Part shown: positions 32,072-39,570 of the stretch, in pieces
Position numbering within the stretch: position 1 is the stretch's first letter
How the letters are laid out: each line of letters opens with the position of its first letter
NCBI GenBank assembly: GCA_963770915.1
Contig: CAVYRG010000001.1
Coordinates: 62,001-126,000 of the forward strand
DNA from: PALSA-270 sp963770915
GTDB taxonomy: Bacteria > Acidobacteriota > Terriglobia > Terriglobales > Acidobacteriaceae
DNA length: 64,000 nt
Direction of reading: 5' to 3'
Made by a program: the position numbers and the translations under genes
The notes under the pieces: generated by a model
Database searches by the model: none
The model's input: the letters and a program-made list of their open reading frames with translations, nothing else
What the model was told of the DNA's origin: nothing

Positions 32072-32968
32072 TCAATCCGCGCCAGGGTCGTGTGCTTGTC
32101 CGGCATCCTCCGCCGCCAACTGCGAAAAGGCCGACCAATCCAGCGAATCTCCGCCGTGCGCCAGCAAAGTCAGGAAGCGATTGTAGATCAGGCTGGCCAG
32201 GGGCAACGGCACCCGAAGCGTTTCCGCCGCGGCCAGCACCAGGCGGTTGTCCTTGAATCCCAAAGGAGCGGCGAATCCGGCCGGTTGGAATTTTCTATCC
32301 GCGATCAGCTTGCCGTACGTCTTGTAAACCGGAGCGGTAAAGAGCGTTGAAGTCAGAAAGTCGACGTATTGATGCTGATCCAACCCAGCCTTTCCAACCA
32401 GCGCCATGGCTTCGGCCAGAGCCTCAATCACTGACGAGATCAGGAAGTTGCCGCTCAGCTTCACCAGATTCGCGGCCGATGGACTCGCGCCAAAGCACGT
32501 GGTCTTCTGCCCGAGCGCTTCGAACAGCGGCATGCAAGTCCCAACCGCATCCGCAGCGCCCGCCACCGCAACGAAAAGCTGCCCCGCCGCAGCCGCCTCC
32601 GGCCGCCCGAATACCGGCGCGGAAACCAAACGCTGGCCGCTGGTCAAGTGCGCCGAAGCCAGTCTTTCTACAAGCGCCACGCTGATGGTGCTGGACGAAA
32701 TATGAATAGCGCCCTTGCTCAGGCTGCTGACGATGCCTTTATTGCCAAAGACCACGCCCTCAACGGCAGCATCATCGGAGAGCATGGTGAACACGGCGTC
32801 CCCGCGGCAGGCGTCCGCCACCTGCGCCGCGTAGCGCGCCCCCAGTTCCACCAGTGGCTGCGCTCTCGCCGGAGTGCGGTTGTATACCGTGACCTCGTGC
32901 CCTGCCTTCAGCAGGTTCTTCGCCATACCCGACCCCATATTCCCCAAACCGATAAATCCGATTTTCAT
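32072..32968 (-). CDS. NAD(P)-binding beta-hydroxyacid dehydrogenase
   Basis: A 298-residue member of the 3-hydroxyisobutyrate/6-phosphogluconate dehydrogenase superfamily. The start MKIGFIGLGNMGSGMAKNLLKAGHEVTVYNR is the Rossmann dinucleotide site. SAPVFGRPEAAAAGQLFV is the substrate-binding motif and KLSGNFL carries the catalytic Lys. It resembles the GLYR1-like/succinic-semialdehyde-reductase branch. The substrate is not determinable. ATG at 32968 has AGGAG eight to nine bases upstream. It converges with the sigma factor, leaving 47 bases between stops. Confidence 0.9.
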   Translation of the reverse strand: MKIGFIGLGNMGSGMAKNLLKAGHEVTVYNRTPARAQPLVELGARYAAQVADACRGDAVFTMLSDDAAVEGVVFGNKGIVSSLSKGAIHISSSTISVALVERLASAHLTSGQRLVSAPVFGRPEAAAAGQLFVAVAGAADAVGTCMPLFEALGQKTTCFGASPSAANLVKLSGNFLISSVIEALAEAMALVGKAGLDQHQYVDFLTSTLFTAPVYKTYGKLIADRKFQPAGFAAPLGFKDNRLVLAAAETLRVPLPLASLIYNRFLTLLAHGGDSLDWSAFSQLAAEDAGQAHDPGAD

Positions 32969-33231
32969 AGCGCTGTTTCTCCTAGCCATCCGCGATGGCG
33001 TGTGCTTTCTCTGCTTGCTATGCTCCTCTGGCGCCCTCCTTCGTGAACCTTCGTGCCCTTCGTGGTTTACGCTCTTCTCTCCAGGCTGGTAGGATTTGGA
33101 TGCCAGTCGAGCAACCTGAGGTCCGAAGAAAACGCCTCCCACCGCGGCACGCCTAAAAGCAGAGGCTTCAGCGCATGTAGAATGCAAGGGATCGTCACGA
33201 ACGCAAAGGCATTCAATAGCACGGAGACTTC

Positions 33232-34080
33232 ATGCGGCTTTTCATAATTTCCCCTGTCCTTTTAGCTGCCACTCTTTCCTTCGCGCAATCCGCGGGTACC
33301 ACTCCATTCCCCGGCCTGACCCAGTGGGGAGCCGCATTGCGCTCTGGCAATGTGACCGCCCTTCAGGCTCTGTACTCCACGGCCCCCCCGGCAAAAACGA
33401 TTGGCAGCGATAAGCAGCAGCATGACATCGCAGAGGAGTTTCAGTTCTGGCAAGGGCTCAAAACCGCAGACCTCCCAGATTTACAAGTGCGCCAGACCGA
33501 CAGCGGCGACCAGCAGGGCCTGCACATGATTTCGCTGGTCGTAAGCTTCCAGGCTAAAACCGCTGAAGGCCTCCGCACGCGCTACGTGCTGGAAGACCAG
33601 GCCTGGTTGCAGCAGGGGGCCGCCTGGCGCATCGTAATCGCAAAACACACCGGCATCGTCAGGATGCCGCAGCCGGCCAAACTCGATTCCGTCATCTACC
33701 CTCCCCACAGCGACGCGAAGGCCGAGATCAAAGAGGCCATCGCCCGCGCCGGCCGCGAGCACAAGCACGTGATTCTCATTTTCGGCGCCAATTGGTGTTA
33801 CGACTGCCATGTGCTGGATTACGCGCTCCACCAACCGAACCTGGCCAAAGTGGTTGACCCGAACTTCCTCGTCGTTCACGTGGATATCGGCGATGACGGC
33901 AAGCTGAACAACGACATCGCCGCCGAATACCAAACGCCGCTGGAGCACGGCATCCCCGCTCTGGCTGTCCTAGACAGTGATGGCAAATTGCTCTACAGCC
34001 AGCAACACGGCGAGTTCGAAGCCGCCCGCTCCATGGATCCGGATGAACTCACCGCGTTTCTAAATAAGTGGAAGCCCTAA
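33232..34080 (+). CDS. Secreted thioredoxin-fold protein with N-terminal SnoaL/NTF2-like part
   Basis: A 282-residue exported protein: signal peptide MRLFIISPVLLAATLSFAQ, then a ~130-residue segment that resembles an NTF2-like cup (ALRSGNVTALQALYST ... WLQQGAAWRIVIAKHTGI). A thioredoxin domain follows with ILIFGANWCYDCHVLDYAL, CxxC at about residues 189-192. It should act as a periplasmic disulfide reductase or oxidant sensor. Fusion of these two domains is uncommon but not unique. It stands alone between a dehydrogenase gene and the PadR locus. Confidence 0.85.
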   Translation: MRLFIISPVLLAATLSFAQSAGTTPFPGLTQWGAALRSGNVTALQALYSTAPPAKTIGSDKQQHDIAEEFQFWQGLKTADLPDLQVRQTDSGDQQGLHMISLVVSFQAKTAEGLRTRYVLEDQAWLQQGAAWRIVIAKHTGIVRMPQPAKLDSVIYPPHSDAKAEIKEAIARAGREHKHVILIFGANWCYDCHVLDYALHQPNLAKVVDPNFLVVHVDIGDDGKLNNDIAAEYQTPLEHGIPALAVLDSDGKLLYSQQHGEFEAARSMDPDELTAFLNKWKP

Positions 34081-34186
34081 GCTGCCCTGTGTCCCCTCTG
34101 GTTCCGTTTCCTGCGCGCGACTTCGTGGCCTCTGTCGTTGGCGCATGACTACCACCCAACCAAAGTAACATTGACAAAATGCTCAC

Positions 34187-34205
34187 AATATAGGATTCCT
34201 ATATT
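34187..34205. promoter_or_regulatory. Perfect 19-bp operator before padR
   Basis: AATATAGGA, one central T, then its exact complement TCCTATATT, ending 4 bases before the padR ATG at 34210. TTGACA lies at 34171-34176. Such AT-rich palindromes are typical PadR sites, so autorepression is likely. The site would also block the ribosome-binding region. Confidence 0.65.
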
Positions 34206-34209
34206 CATC

Positions 34210-34551
34210 ATGAGCAAGCGTATCCGATCCAAGATCGCCCGGGGCAGCGCCGAACTCGCCATTCTTGCCCTGCTGGATGAGCAGCCTCTTTATGGGTTCG
34301 AAATCTCTCGCCGCATCGACGAACGAACCCAGGGCGCCTTGCGCTTCACCCTGGCATCGCTTTATCCCATGCTCTACGGCCTGGAAAAACGCAAATGGAT
34401 CGCCGGCAAATGGCAATCCAACGAGGCCGGCCGCGACCGCCGCTACTACAGCCTGACCCCGGCAGGGAAGAAGCAACTGGCGCCGCTGCGGCAGGAATGG
34501 CGCGGCTTTTTCCAGGCGCTCGACCAGCTAGCGGGGGTGAGCCATGCGTGA
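34210..34551 (+). CDS. PadR-family transcriptional regulator
   Basis: A 113-residue winged-helix repressor: RGSAELAILALLDEQPLYGFEISRRI and FTLASLYPMLYGLEKRKWIAGKW form the helix-turn-helix and wing. RRYYSLTPAGKKQL closes the domain, and a short dimerisation helix follows. ATG at 34210 is chosen because the frame upstream crosses the operator. It is followed by a membrane protein that overlaps it by 8 bases. This PadR plus permease-prefix pairing is frequent in Acidobacteriota, where the regulator is thought to sense membrane or antimicrobial stress. Confidence 0.92.
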   Translation: MSKRIRSKIARGSAELAILALLDEQPLYGFEISRRIDERTQGALRFTLASLYPMLYGLEKRKWIAGKWQSNEAGRDRRYYSLTPAGKKQLAPLRQEWRGFFQALDQLAGVSHA

Positions 34552-35224
34552 CTGGAACCAAATTCTCCGCCAGCGCCTGCCCCTGCGTGGCCTTTCCGCG
34601 GCGCAGGAATCCGAGATCATCGCCGAATTGGCGGGCCACCTCGAAGATCTTCGTGAACAGTACCGTTCCCAGGGATCGACCGAAGCTCAGGCCGTCGCGC
34701 GAGCCCTCGACGAACTCGCCGATTCCAGCCGCTTGGCGAGAAGTATCAGGCGCTCCAAGCGCGAGGAGGAAATCATGAACCCACGCACCAAGCAATTATG
34801 GCTGCCCGGTCTGGTCAGCATGCTGATCGCCATCGCGTTGCCGTTACTGGCCTGGCTGCTTTTACGACCGCTCGGCCGCAGCTTTCACATTCTGTACAAG
34901 AGTTACGGCGGGGTGCAACTCGATTTTGTCGGACTATCCGCTTCCTTACTGGCCGGCGCGACGGCGGCCTTTCTCTCCGGCCGCTCCCACGCCACTCGAT
35001 TCATCCGTCTGACCTCGGCACTTTTCCCTGCCGGAGTCTACTTCGGCCTGATTGCCTTTATTCTGCTGGTTCGCATTCTGTTTGCGAATCTCTATGCCGG
35101 ACAGCCTTCTCCCCAACCGGCCGCCGTGGCCGTAGTCATGTTGAACTGGGTCGTGCTTCCCGGCATTGCCTTGAGTCTGGGAGCGTTGCCCTTCCTGCGT
35201 CGGCGCAATATCCAAGCCGCGTGA
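34544..35224 (+). CDS. Membrane protein with permease-prefix (HAAS-like) domain, partner of PadR
   Basis: A 226-residue protein. Residues 1-75 are a soluble helical bundle (EIIAELAGHLEDLREQYRSQG ... ALDELADSSRLARSIRR) like the DUF1700/HAAS or 'permease prefix' domain. Four hydrophobic segments follow at ~88-110, 125-145, 160-182 and 193-215. In related loci the same prefix is fused to MacB-type ABC permeases; here only a small four-helix tail remains. It is translationally coupled to padR and probably under its control. Function unknown. Confidence 0.75.
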   Translation: MRDWNQILRQRLPLRGLSAAQESEIIAELAGHLEDLREQYRSQGSTEAQAVARALDELADSSRLARSIRRSKREEEIMNPRTKQLWLPGLVSMLIAIALPLLAWLLLRPLGRSFHILYKSYGGVQLDFVGLSASLLAGATAAFLSGRSHATRFIRLTSALFPAGVYFGLIAFILLVRILFANLYAGQPSPQPAAVAVVMLNWVVLPGIALSLGALPFLRRRNIQAA

Positions 35225-35288
35225 TTAGCTGTGACGGAAAAATTGTGCCGCCGCAACGCGAAATCCCGCCCCGCGGTAAAATTCTCCT

Positions 35289-35663
35289 ATGGAAAAAGTG
35301 AACATCGCCCAGAAGTTCAGCCAGATTCGCGAGTTCTGGAAGCCCTATATCGGCGCCGAACTGAACGGCCAGTTCGTCAAGTTCGACAAGCTGAAAGGCG
35401 AGTTTATCTGGCATCGTCACGAGCACGAAGACGAGATGTTCCTCGTCGTAAAAGGCCGCTTCCGCATGGAATACCGCGAGAAAGACGCCCGCGACCGGCA
35501 CCTCTGGATCGAAGAAGGCGAGTACCTCGTGATGCCGCGCGGCGTCGAGCACCGCCCCGTCGCCGAAGAAGAGTGCTGGATCCTTCTCTTCGAGCCCGCT
35601 TCCACGCTCAATACCGGCGCGGTGGACCATGCCCTGACACAGCGCGAACTTGAGCGCATATAA
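35289..35663 (+). CDS. Cupin-domain protein
   Basis: A 124-residue single-domain cupin. The two motifs are visible: WHRHEHEDEMFLVVKGRFRMEYR, with the metal His/His/Glu set, and GEYLVMPRGVEHRPVAEEE with the fourth His. Such proteins may be mannose-6-phosphate isomerase-like, dioxygenases or sensors, and the substrate is not readable. It lies ~110 bases before pdxS on the same strand, though nothing proves co-transcription. Confidence 0.88.
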   Translation: MEKVNIAQKFSQIREFWKPYIGAELNGQFVKFDKLKGEFIWHRHEHEDEMFLVVKGRFRMEYREKDARDRHLWIEEGEYLVMPRGVEHRPVAEEECWILLFEPASTLNTGAVDHALTQRELERI

Positions 35664-35772
35664 AATCTCTTGCCGCCGTTCCGTTGTAAAATAAAGATTC
35701 GCGGCGATTTGCCGCGCCAGGCTTGCTGATCGCTGAAAGCTGACAGCTCGCAACCAGAAAAGAGTCCCACCC

Positions 35773-36738
35773 ATGTCCCAGAACAACGGCAATTCCACTT
35801 CTCTTCGCCTCAAGACCGGCCTCGCCGAAATGCTCAAAGGCGGCGTCATCATGGACGTTACGAATAAGGAGCAGGCCGAGATCGCCGAAAAGGCCGGCGC
35901 CGTCGCGGTGATGGCGCTGGAGCGCGTGCCCGCGCAGATTCGCGCCGAAGGCGGCGTGGCCCGCATGGCCTCGCCCAAAAAGATTCGCGAGATCATGGCT
36001 GCTGTCTCCATTCCGGTGATGGCCAAGTGCCGCATCGGCCATTTCGCCGAGGCGCAAATCCTGCAAGAACTCGGCGTCGATTACATTGATGAATCCGAAG
36101 TGCTCACGCCGGCCGACGAGGCGCATCACGTCGACAAGCACGCCTTCAAAGTTCCTTTCGTCTGCGGCGCGCGCAATCTGGGAGAAGCCCTGCGCCGCAT
36201 CGCCGAAGGCGCGGCCATGATCCGCACCAAGGGCGAAGCCGGCACCGGCGACGTGGTGCACGCCGTCAAGCACATGCGCCAGATCGTGCAGGAGATGAAA
36301 ATCCTCACCGTGCTCAGCGAGGAAGAACTCTACGCCAAAGCCAAGGAACACCAGGCGCCGTACGAGCTGATCAAGATGGTCGCGAAAGCAGGCAAGCTGC
36401 CGGTGCCGAATTTTTCCGCCGGAGGCATTGCCACGCCCGCCGACGCCTCGCTGGTGATGCAGCTCGGCGCGGAAGCCGTCTTTGTCGGCAGCGGCATCTT
36501 CATGGGTGCTCGCACCTCGTGCACACATTCTGTGTCGAAGCATCCTTTCGATGACACCTGCGCTTTCGCCCCTCCTGCCGAGGCCGAGAAGCGCGCCCGC
36601 GCCATCGTGCGCGCGGCCACGCACTTCAACGACCCTAAAGTGTTACTTGAAGTCAGCGAAGACCTGACCGGCGCCATGAAAGGCCTGGCCGTCGCTGCTC
36701 TGGATGAAGCGAACATGCTGCAGACCAGAGGCTGGTAG
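35773..36738 (+). CDS. pdxS: Pyridoxal 5'-phosphate synthase lyase subunit, with an in-frame insertion
   Basis: A 321-residue PdxS, the barrel that builds PLP from ribose-5-phosphate, glyceraldehyde-3-phosphate and ammonia from PdxT. Motifs: LAEMLKGGVIMDVTNKEQAEIAE, VMALERVPAQIR with the catalytic Lys region, GEAGTGDVVHAVKHMR and NFSAGGIATPADA. After GSGIF it carries ~22 extra residues (MGARTSCTHSVSKHPFDD ...) where other PdxS proteins have a short KSDNPAK-like loop. The DNA of the insert is palindromic around 36532-36557. The partner pdxT is 14.5 kb away at 51267, unlike the usual adjacent pair. Confidence 0.95.
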   Translation: MSQNNGNSTSLRLKTGLAEMLKGGVIMDVTNKEQAEIAEKAGAVAVMALERVPAQIRAEGGVARMASPKKIREIMAAVSIPVMAKCRIGHFAEAQILQELGVDYIDESEVLTPADEAHHVDKHAFKVPFVCGARNLGEALRRIAEGAAMIRTKGEAGTGDVVHAVKHMRQIVQEMKILTVLSEEELYAKAKEHQAPYELIKMVAKAGKLPVPNFSAGGIATPADASLVMQLGAEAVFVGSGIFMGARTSCTHSVSKHPFDDTCAFAPPAEAEKRARAIVRAATHFNDPKVLLEVSEDLTGAMKGLAVAALDEANMLQTRGW

Positions 36739-36770
36739 CGAAGTTTCTGTTTCGGAAAATTTGGCTCGCG

Positions 36771-37274
36771 TTAGGGCCCCGGCTGACTCCCGGGGCTTTT
36801 GCTTTGTTCCTCCATAAGCAGGTGCCAAGCCTCTCTGTACTGTTCGTACTGGCCGCCTCGACTTGGCTTTCGTTTTCCTGGATATAGGCGGATATTTTTT
36901 CGTGTGCCTAGTGATTCCATGGGAATCAGATACCAGGCGTCGTATTTGGCGATGAAGGCGGCGATAAAGTCAACGTCGTCAAGGCTGTAGTGCAGCTTGC
37001 CCCGCCCCCAGTGGCAGGCCACGATGATGGGAAATCCGGTGTAGCGGAGGCGCTCGCTGCTGAAACAGGATTTCACTTGCACGCGCAGCAGCCGCCTGCC
37101 GTGCTGGGTGAGAAGGTCGTAGTGATGACTATCGCCGTAGGGCCGGGCAACGCCGATGCCATAGGCGGCGGCGTGATACATGAAGCCCAGCTCGGCGAGT
37201 TCGCCCATACGCTTGGTTCCGAGATATCCGGCGGGCAGCCAAGACACCCCGGGCTTGCAGTCTGATTTGCTCAT
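36771..37274 (-). CDS. PD-(D/E)XK-type endonuclease-like protein (group I intron-associated type)
   Basis: A 167-residue protein with a likely nuclease core. It has GYLGTKRMGELAELGFMYHAAAYGIGVARPYGDSHHYDLLTQ, then LLRVQVKSC, which fit the E ... D ... (Q/E)xK residues of the family annotated as group I intron-associated PD-(D/E)XK endonuclease. DDVDFIAAFIAKYDAWYLIP is a further conserved block. No intron is evident here. The last residues (GSQPGP) are encoded by the pdxS terminator stem. A hairpin and T-run lie in the gene's own leader at 37299-37325. Confidence 0.7.
   Translation of the reverse strand: MSKSDCKPGVSWLPAGYLGTKRMGELAELGFMYHAAAYGIGVARPYGDSHHYDLLTQHGRRLLRVQVKSCFSSERLRYTGFPIIVACHWGRGKLHYSLDDVDFIAAFIAKYDAWYLIPMESLGTRKNIRLYPGKRKPSRGGQYEQYREAWHLLMEEQSKSPGSQPGP
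36776..36805 (+). terminator. Rho-independent terminator of pdxS
   Basis: GCCCCGG, 7-base loop, CCGGGGC (36776-36796), followed by TTTTGCTTT. It lies 38 bases after the pdxS stop. The stem also encodes the last codons of the converging endonuclease-like gene. Confidence 0.75.
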
Positions 37275-37292
37275 AGTTTGATTTCCGGGTTA

Positions 37293-37401
37293 CGACAATA
37301 AAAAAGGCGCGGAGTGATCCGCGCCTTCGTTCCACAGCTTCTACTTTTAGACTAGCAAATTGGGAGGGGTAAATGAGACATGCTTTCTGACTTTATTGTC
37401 G
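37293..37401 (-). terminator. Intrinsic terminator in a leader, enclosed by 10-bp inverted repeats
   Basis: On the minus strand a perfect hairpin (GGCGCGGA, TCAC, TCCGCGCC; 37325-37306) is followed by TTTTTTATTG, a textbook terminator. It lies 25-50 bases before the start of the endonuclease-like gene, so it would cut that gene's own leader or end a short upstream transcript. Perfect inverted repeats CGACAATAAA (37293-37302) and TTTATTGTCG (37392-37401) bracket the region. The gap 37275-37585 holds no gene I can support; another hairpin (TTGCACC/GGTGCAA) lies near 37464-37483. Confidence 0.6.
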
Positions 37402-37504
37402 CCATGGATTCAATGAGTTAGGCGAAAATGGAGGGTTTAGGGGGCTTGACAAGTTTTGGGTGATTGCACCGGAAATGGTGCAAAAGGGTGAACGGGCTGA
37501 GTTG

Positions 37505-37560
37505 CCTCATTCTGAAATGGGCCGGCGAAAAACAACGCGTGGACGGGCCACCCGGCCCGC
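37505..37560 (+). repeat. Dispersed repeat, short copy
   Basis: CCTCATTCTGAAATGGGCC and the following ~37 bases (to ...GGGCCACCCGG) recur at 38407-38462 with only two differences in the first 40 positions. It ends about 25 bases before the ATG of the gene at 37586. Confidence 0.75.
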
Positions 37561-37585
37561 GGGGAATAGAGTGTTGGTATCCTAA

Positions 37586-38233
37586 ATGTTCATGGACGAT
37601 AATCACCTGCAAGAGCAAATCCAAAACGCCCGGGCGCTGGGGCAGAAGCTGGAGGACTTGGTCGTCAACGCCGGCAAGATCACGATCAAGACCGAAGCCA
37701 GTCCCTTTCTAATCGGGCTCTGGTCTCTCGTTTGCGACTATGACAAGGGCCTTCTGAACCTATTGCATTGGAAGTTCTACGGCGCCGCCTTCGCCCTATG
37801 GCGCCCGTTTGTGGAGGCTACTGTCCGCGCTCATCTGTTGCTGATGCTCCCGCCCGAGGACCTAGACAGACTGAAGAAGGACAAATACAGGGTTGACTTC
37901 AAAACCGTGCCCGCCCAGATCGACCAGAAGTTTGGGCTGGGTAATCTGTTTGAGAACTTTCTTCCCGAGCGGGTGAGGAACGCTCTCCACAGCTACACAC
38001 ACTCGGGAATCGTGCCGCTGATGAGGCGCTTCGACGGAACTGACGTGGCAGCTAACTACCCCGACCGAGAGATTACCGCGCTTATCAACACGACGACGAG
38101 CGGAATCTTCATGGTTACCTCGTTGGTCACGAAGCACTTCGGATTCGAGCCGGAGTGGGCTGAGGCGCAGCGGTTGTATGGCGATTGGGGAGCGCAGAAG
38201 CCGGGGGGGATCGAGCCGCCGGAAGGGGTGTGA
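37586..38233 (+). CDS. Hypothetical helical protein between repeat copies
   Basis: A 215-residue, mostly helical protein that I cannot assign. It contains FLIGLWSLVCDYDKGLLNLLHWKFYGAAFALWRPFVEATVRAHLLL. This looks like a helical bundle with buried Trp and His residues. RVRNALHSYTHSGIVPLMRRF with conserved-looking His, Ser and Arg follows. The pattern recalls the DUF6988/DUF5677-type helical proteins linked to variable regions, but this is a weak impression. Starts at 37586 or 37592. It is flanked on both sides by the dispersed repeat, so it may have travelled with it. Confidence 0.6.
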   Translation: MFMDDNHLQEQIQNARALGQKLEDLVVNAGKITIKTEASPFLIGLWSLVCDYDKGLLNLLHWKFYGAAFALWRPFVEATVRAHLLLMLPPEDLDRLKKDKYRVDFKTVPAQIDQKFGLGNLFENFLPERVRNALHSYTHSGIVPLMRRFDGTDVAANYPDREITALINTTTSGIFMVTSLVTKHFGFEPEWAEAQRLYGDWGAQKPGGIEPPEGV

Positions 38234-38238
38234 GGCTG

Positions 38239-38548
38239 GCGGGTGGCCCAACCTTTGCGGGGGTGATTTTGCAAAGGTGGGGCGCGAGAACGTTTGCTCA
38301 TCGTAGTAGGTTTTTGCAGGCAGTGTTAGCTTCGCCTGCATTCTCTCGCGTTTCAGGCCGGCAGCATGGCGGCCCACCCTTGCACAGAACGCAAGGATGG
38401 AGCGCCCTCATTGTGAAATGGGCCGGCGAAAGACAACGCGTGAGTGGGCCACGCGCCGCCCGCCCTTGCCAAGAACGCAGGGAGCAAGACCAAAGGCCCC
38501 ACTCTAGTCGCAGAGAGCGCGACTGGAATGGGCCACCTACCAACCCGA
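38239..38548 (+). repeat. Dispersed repeat, long copy; fills the gap 38234-38742
   Basis: The left part (GGTGGCCCAACCTTTGCGGG ... AGAACGTTTGCTCATC) matches 39383-39443. The middle part matches 37505-37560. The right part (AAGAACGCAGGGAGCAAGAC ... AATGGGCCACCTACCA) matches 39496-39565. Inside are hairpins such as ACCTTTGC-12 bases-GCAAAGGT. No ORF is credible here. From 38549 to 38742 there is only the leader of the barrel gene. Confidence 0.7.
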
Positions 38549-38742
38549 ACACCATTGCTCTATGCCATCCGCGACGGCGGAGAAGACCAATCGGTGTTGT
38601 TGCATACGGTGACTAGTATCACAGACAGTACCTCACTATAGCGGTATCACAACCTTGACGTTTACACTCTTCTAATCCCCGCAGGACTGTGGTGGGGAAC
38701 CCATGGGCCAAGTTACTAAGTCATAAGAAGAAAGGTTCATCT

Positions 38743-39255
38743 ATGCGCAAATGCTTGTTGCTGACTATGCTCTTTGGTCTCCCATTGCTAGTCGCGGCTC
38801 AGGAGACACCAAAGGTAGAAGTGTTTGGAGGTTATCAATTCGCCCGCGTTGGTGGAACGAACTTCAACGGTTGGAACGCATCGGTTACGGGCAATGCCAA
38901 CAAATGGTTGGGCATTGCGGGTGACTTCAGCGGTAGTTACAAGTCGATCAGTGGGGCGTCGGTAAACGTCTACAGCTATACCTTCGGTCCAGTGATCTCA
39001 TTGAACCACAATGGGACGTTCAACCCCTTTGTGCATGCCTTGTTTGGAGGTGCACACCTGGGCGCATCCCTGGCGGGAGTAGGATCCGGCGGGACAACTG
39101 GTCTCACGATGATGGTGGGGGGCGGCACCGACGCCAAGCTAAGCCCTCACCTCGCGGTACGCATCTTTCAGGCTGACTGGGTCTATTACCGCTTTCAGGG
39201 AGCTGGGGACAGCAAAAACGTAAGGCTCTCCACCGGACTCGTGTTTCGTTTTTAG
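38743..39255 (+). CDS. Outer-membrane beta-barrel protein
   Basis: A 170-residue exported protein: signal peptide MRKCLLLTMLFGLPLLVAAQ, then alternating hydrophobic strands (KVEVFGGYQFARVG, VYSYTFGPVISL, FVHALFGGAHLGASLAG). It ends in Phe (STGLVFRF), the usual C-terminal signal for barrel insertion. It fits the eight-stranded OmpA/OmpW-like porin-family barrels common in Acidobacteriota. ATG at 38743 follows AGAAAGG. A good intrinsic terminator stands at 39345-39374. Ligand or transport role unknown. Confidence 0.88.
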   Translation: MRKCLLLTMLFGLPLLVAAQETPKVEVFGGYQFARVGGTNFNGWNASVTGNANKWLGIAGDFSGSYKSISGASVNVYSYTFGPVISLNHNGTFNPFVHALFGGAHLGASLAGVGSGGTTGLTMMVGGGTDAKLSPHLAVRIFQADWVYYRFQGAGDSKNVRLSTGLVFRF

Positions 39256-39344
39256 GACGGCAGAGAACGCATGCCGAATCGCCCCAGTAGAAATGAGGCG
39301 AATCGAAAAGCAGGCAAGACTGCTTTCCAAGACCAGGCCTATTT

Positions 39345-39374
39345 AGCCGCTCGAACCCTCGGGCGGCTTTTTTT
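39345..39374 (+). terminator. Rho-independent terminator after the barrel gene
   Basis: AGCCGCTCGA, ACCC loop, TCGGGCGGCT (one G-T pair) followed by seven T. It lies 90 bases past the stop at 39255 and just before the third repeat copy. Confidence 0.75.
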
Positions 39375-39379
39375 CTCTG

Positions 39380-39565
39380 GTGGGTGGCGCAGCTTTGCGG
39401 TTTTGGTTTTTGCAAACGGTGGGGCGCAAGAATGTTTGCCCATCACGGTATGTTCGTCCCGATTCACTGCCATGTCCCTCGCGCCCACATTTGCAAAGAA
39501 CGCAACGAGCAAGATCAAAGGCCCCACCCTTTCGCAGAGTGCGCGAAAAAATGGGGCGCCCGCCA
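39380..39565 (+). repeat. Dispersed repeat, third copy; part of the gap 39256-39570
   Basis: This ~186-bp unit begins GTGGGTGGCGCAGCTTTGC and ends AATGGGGCGCCCGCCA, with loosely complementary ends. It matches both outer parts of the copy at 38239-38548 but lacks that copy's middle block. It ends 6 bases before the lactonase-like gene stop. No gene lies in this gap. Confidence 0.7.
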
Positions 39566-39570
39566 CTGAC

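Noticed and set aside
35608..36624. Minus-strand frame of 338 codons
   Set aside because: It lies opposite pdxS, which is unmistakable; the reverse frame is His/Gly-rich without motifs.
39345..39368. tRNA T-arm-like TTCGAACCC/GGGTTCGA sequence
   Set aside because: The stems do not fit a tRNA, and the sequence folds as a terminator with a T-run.
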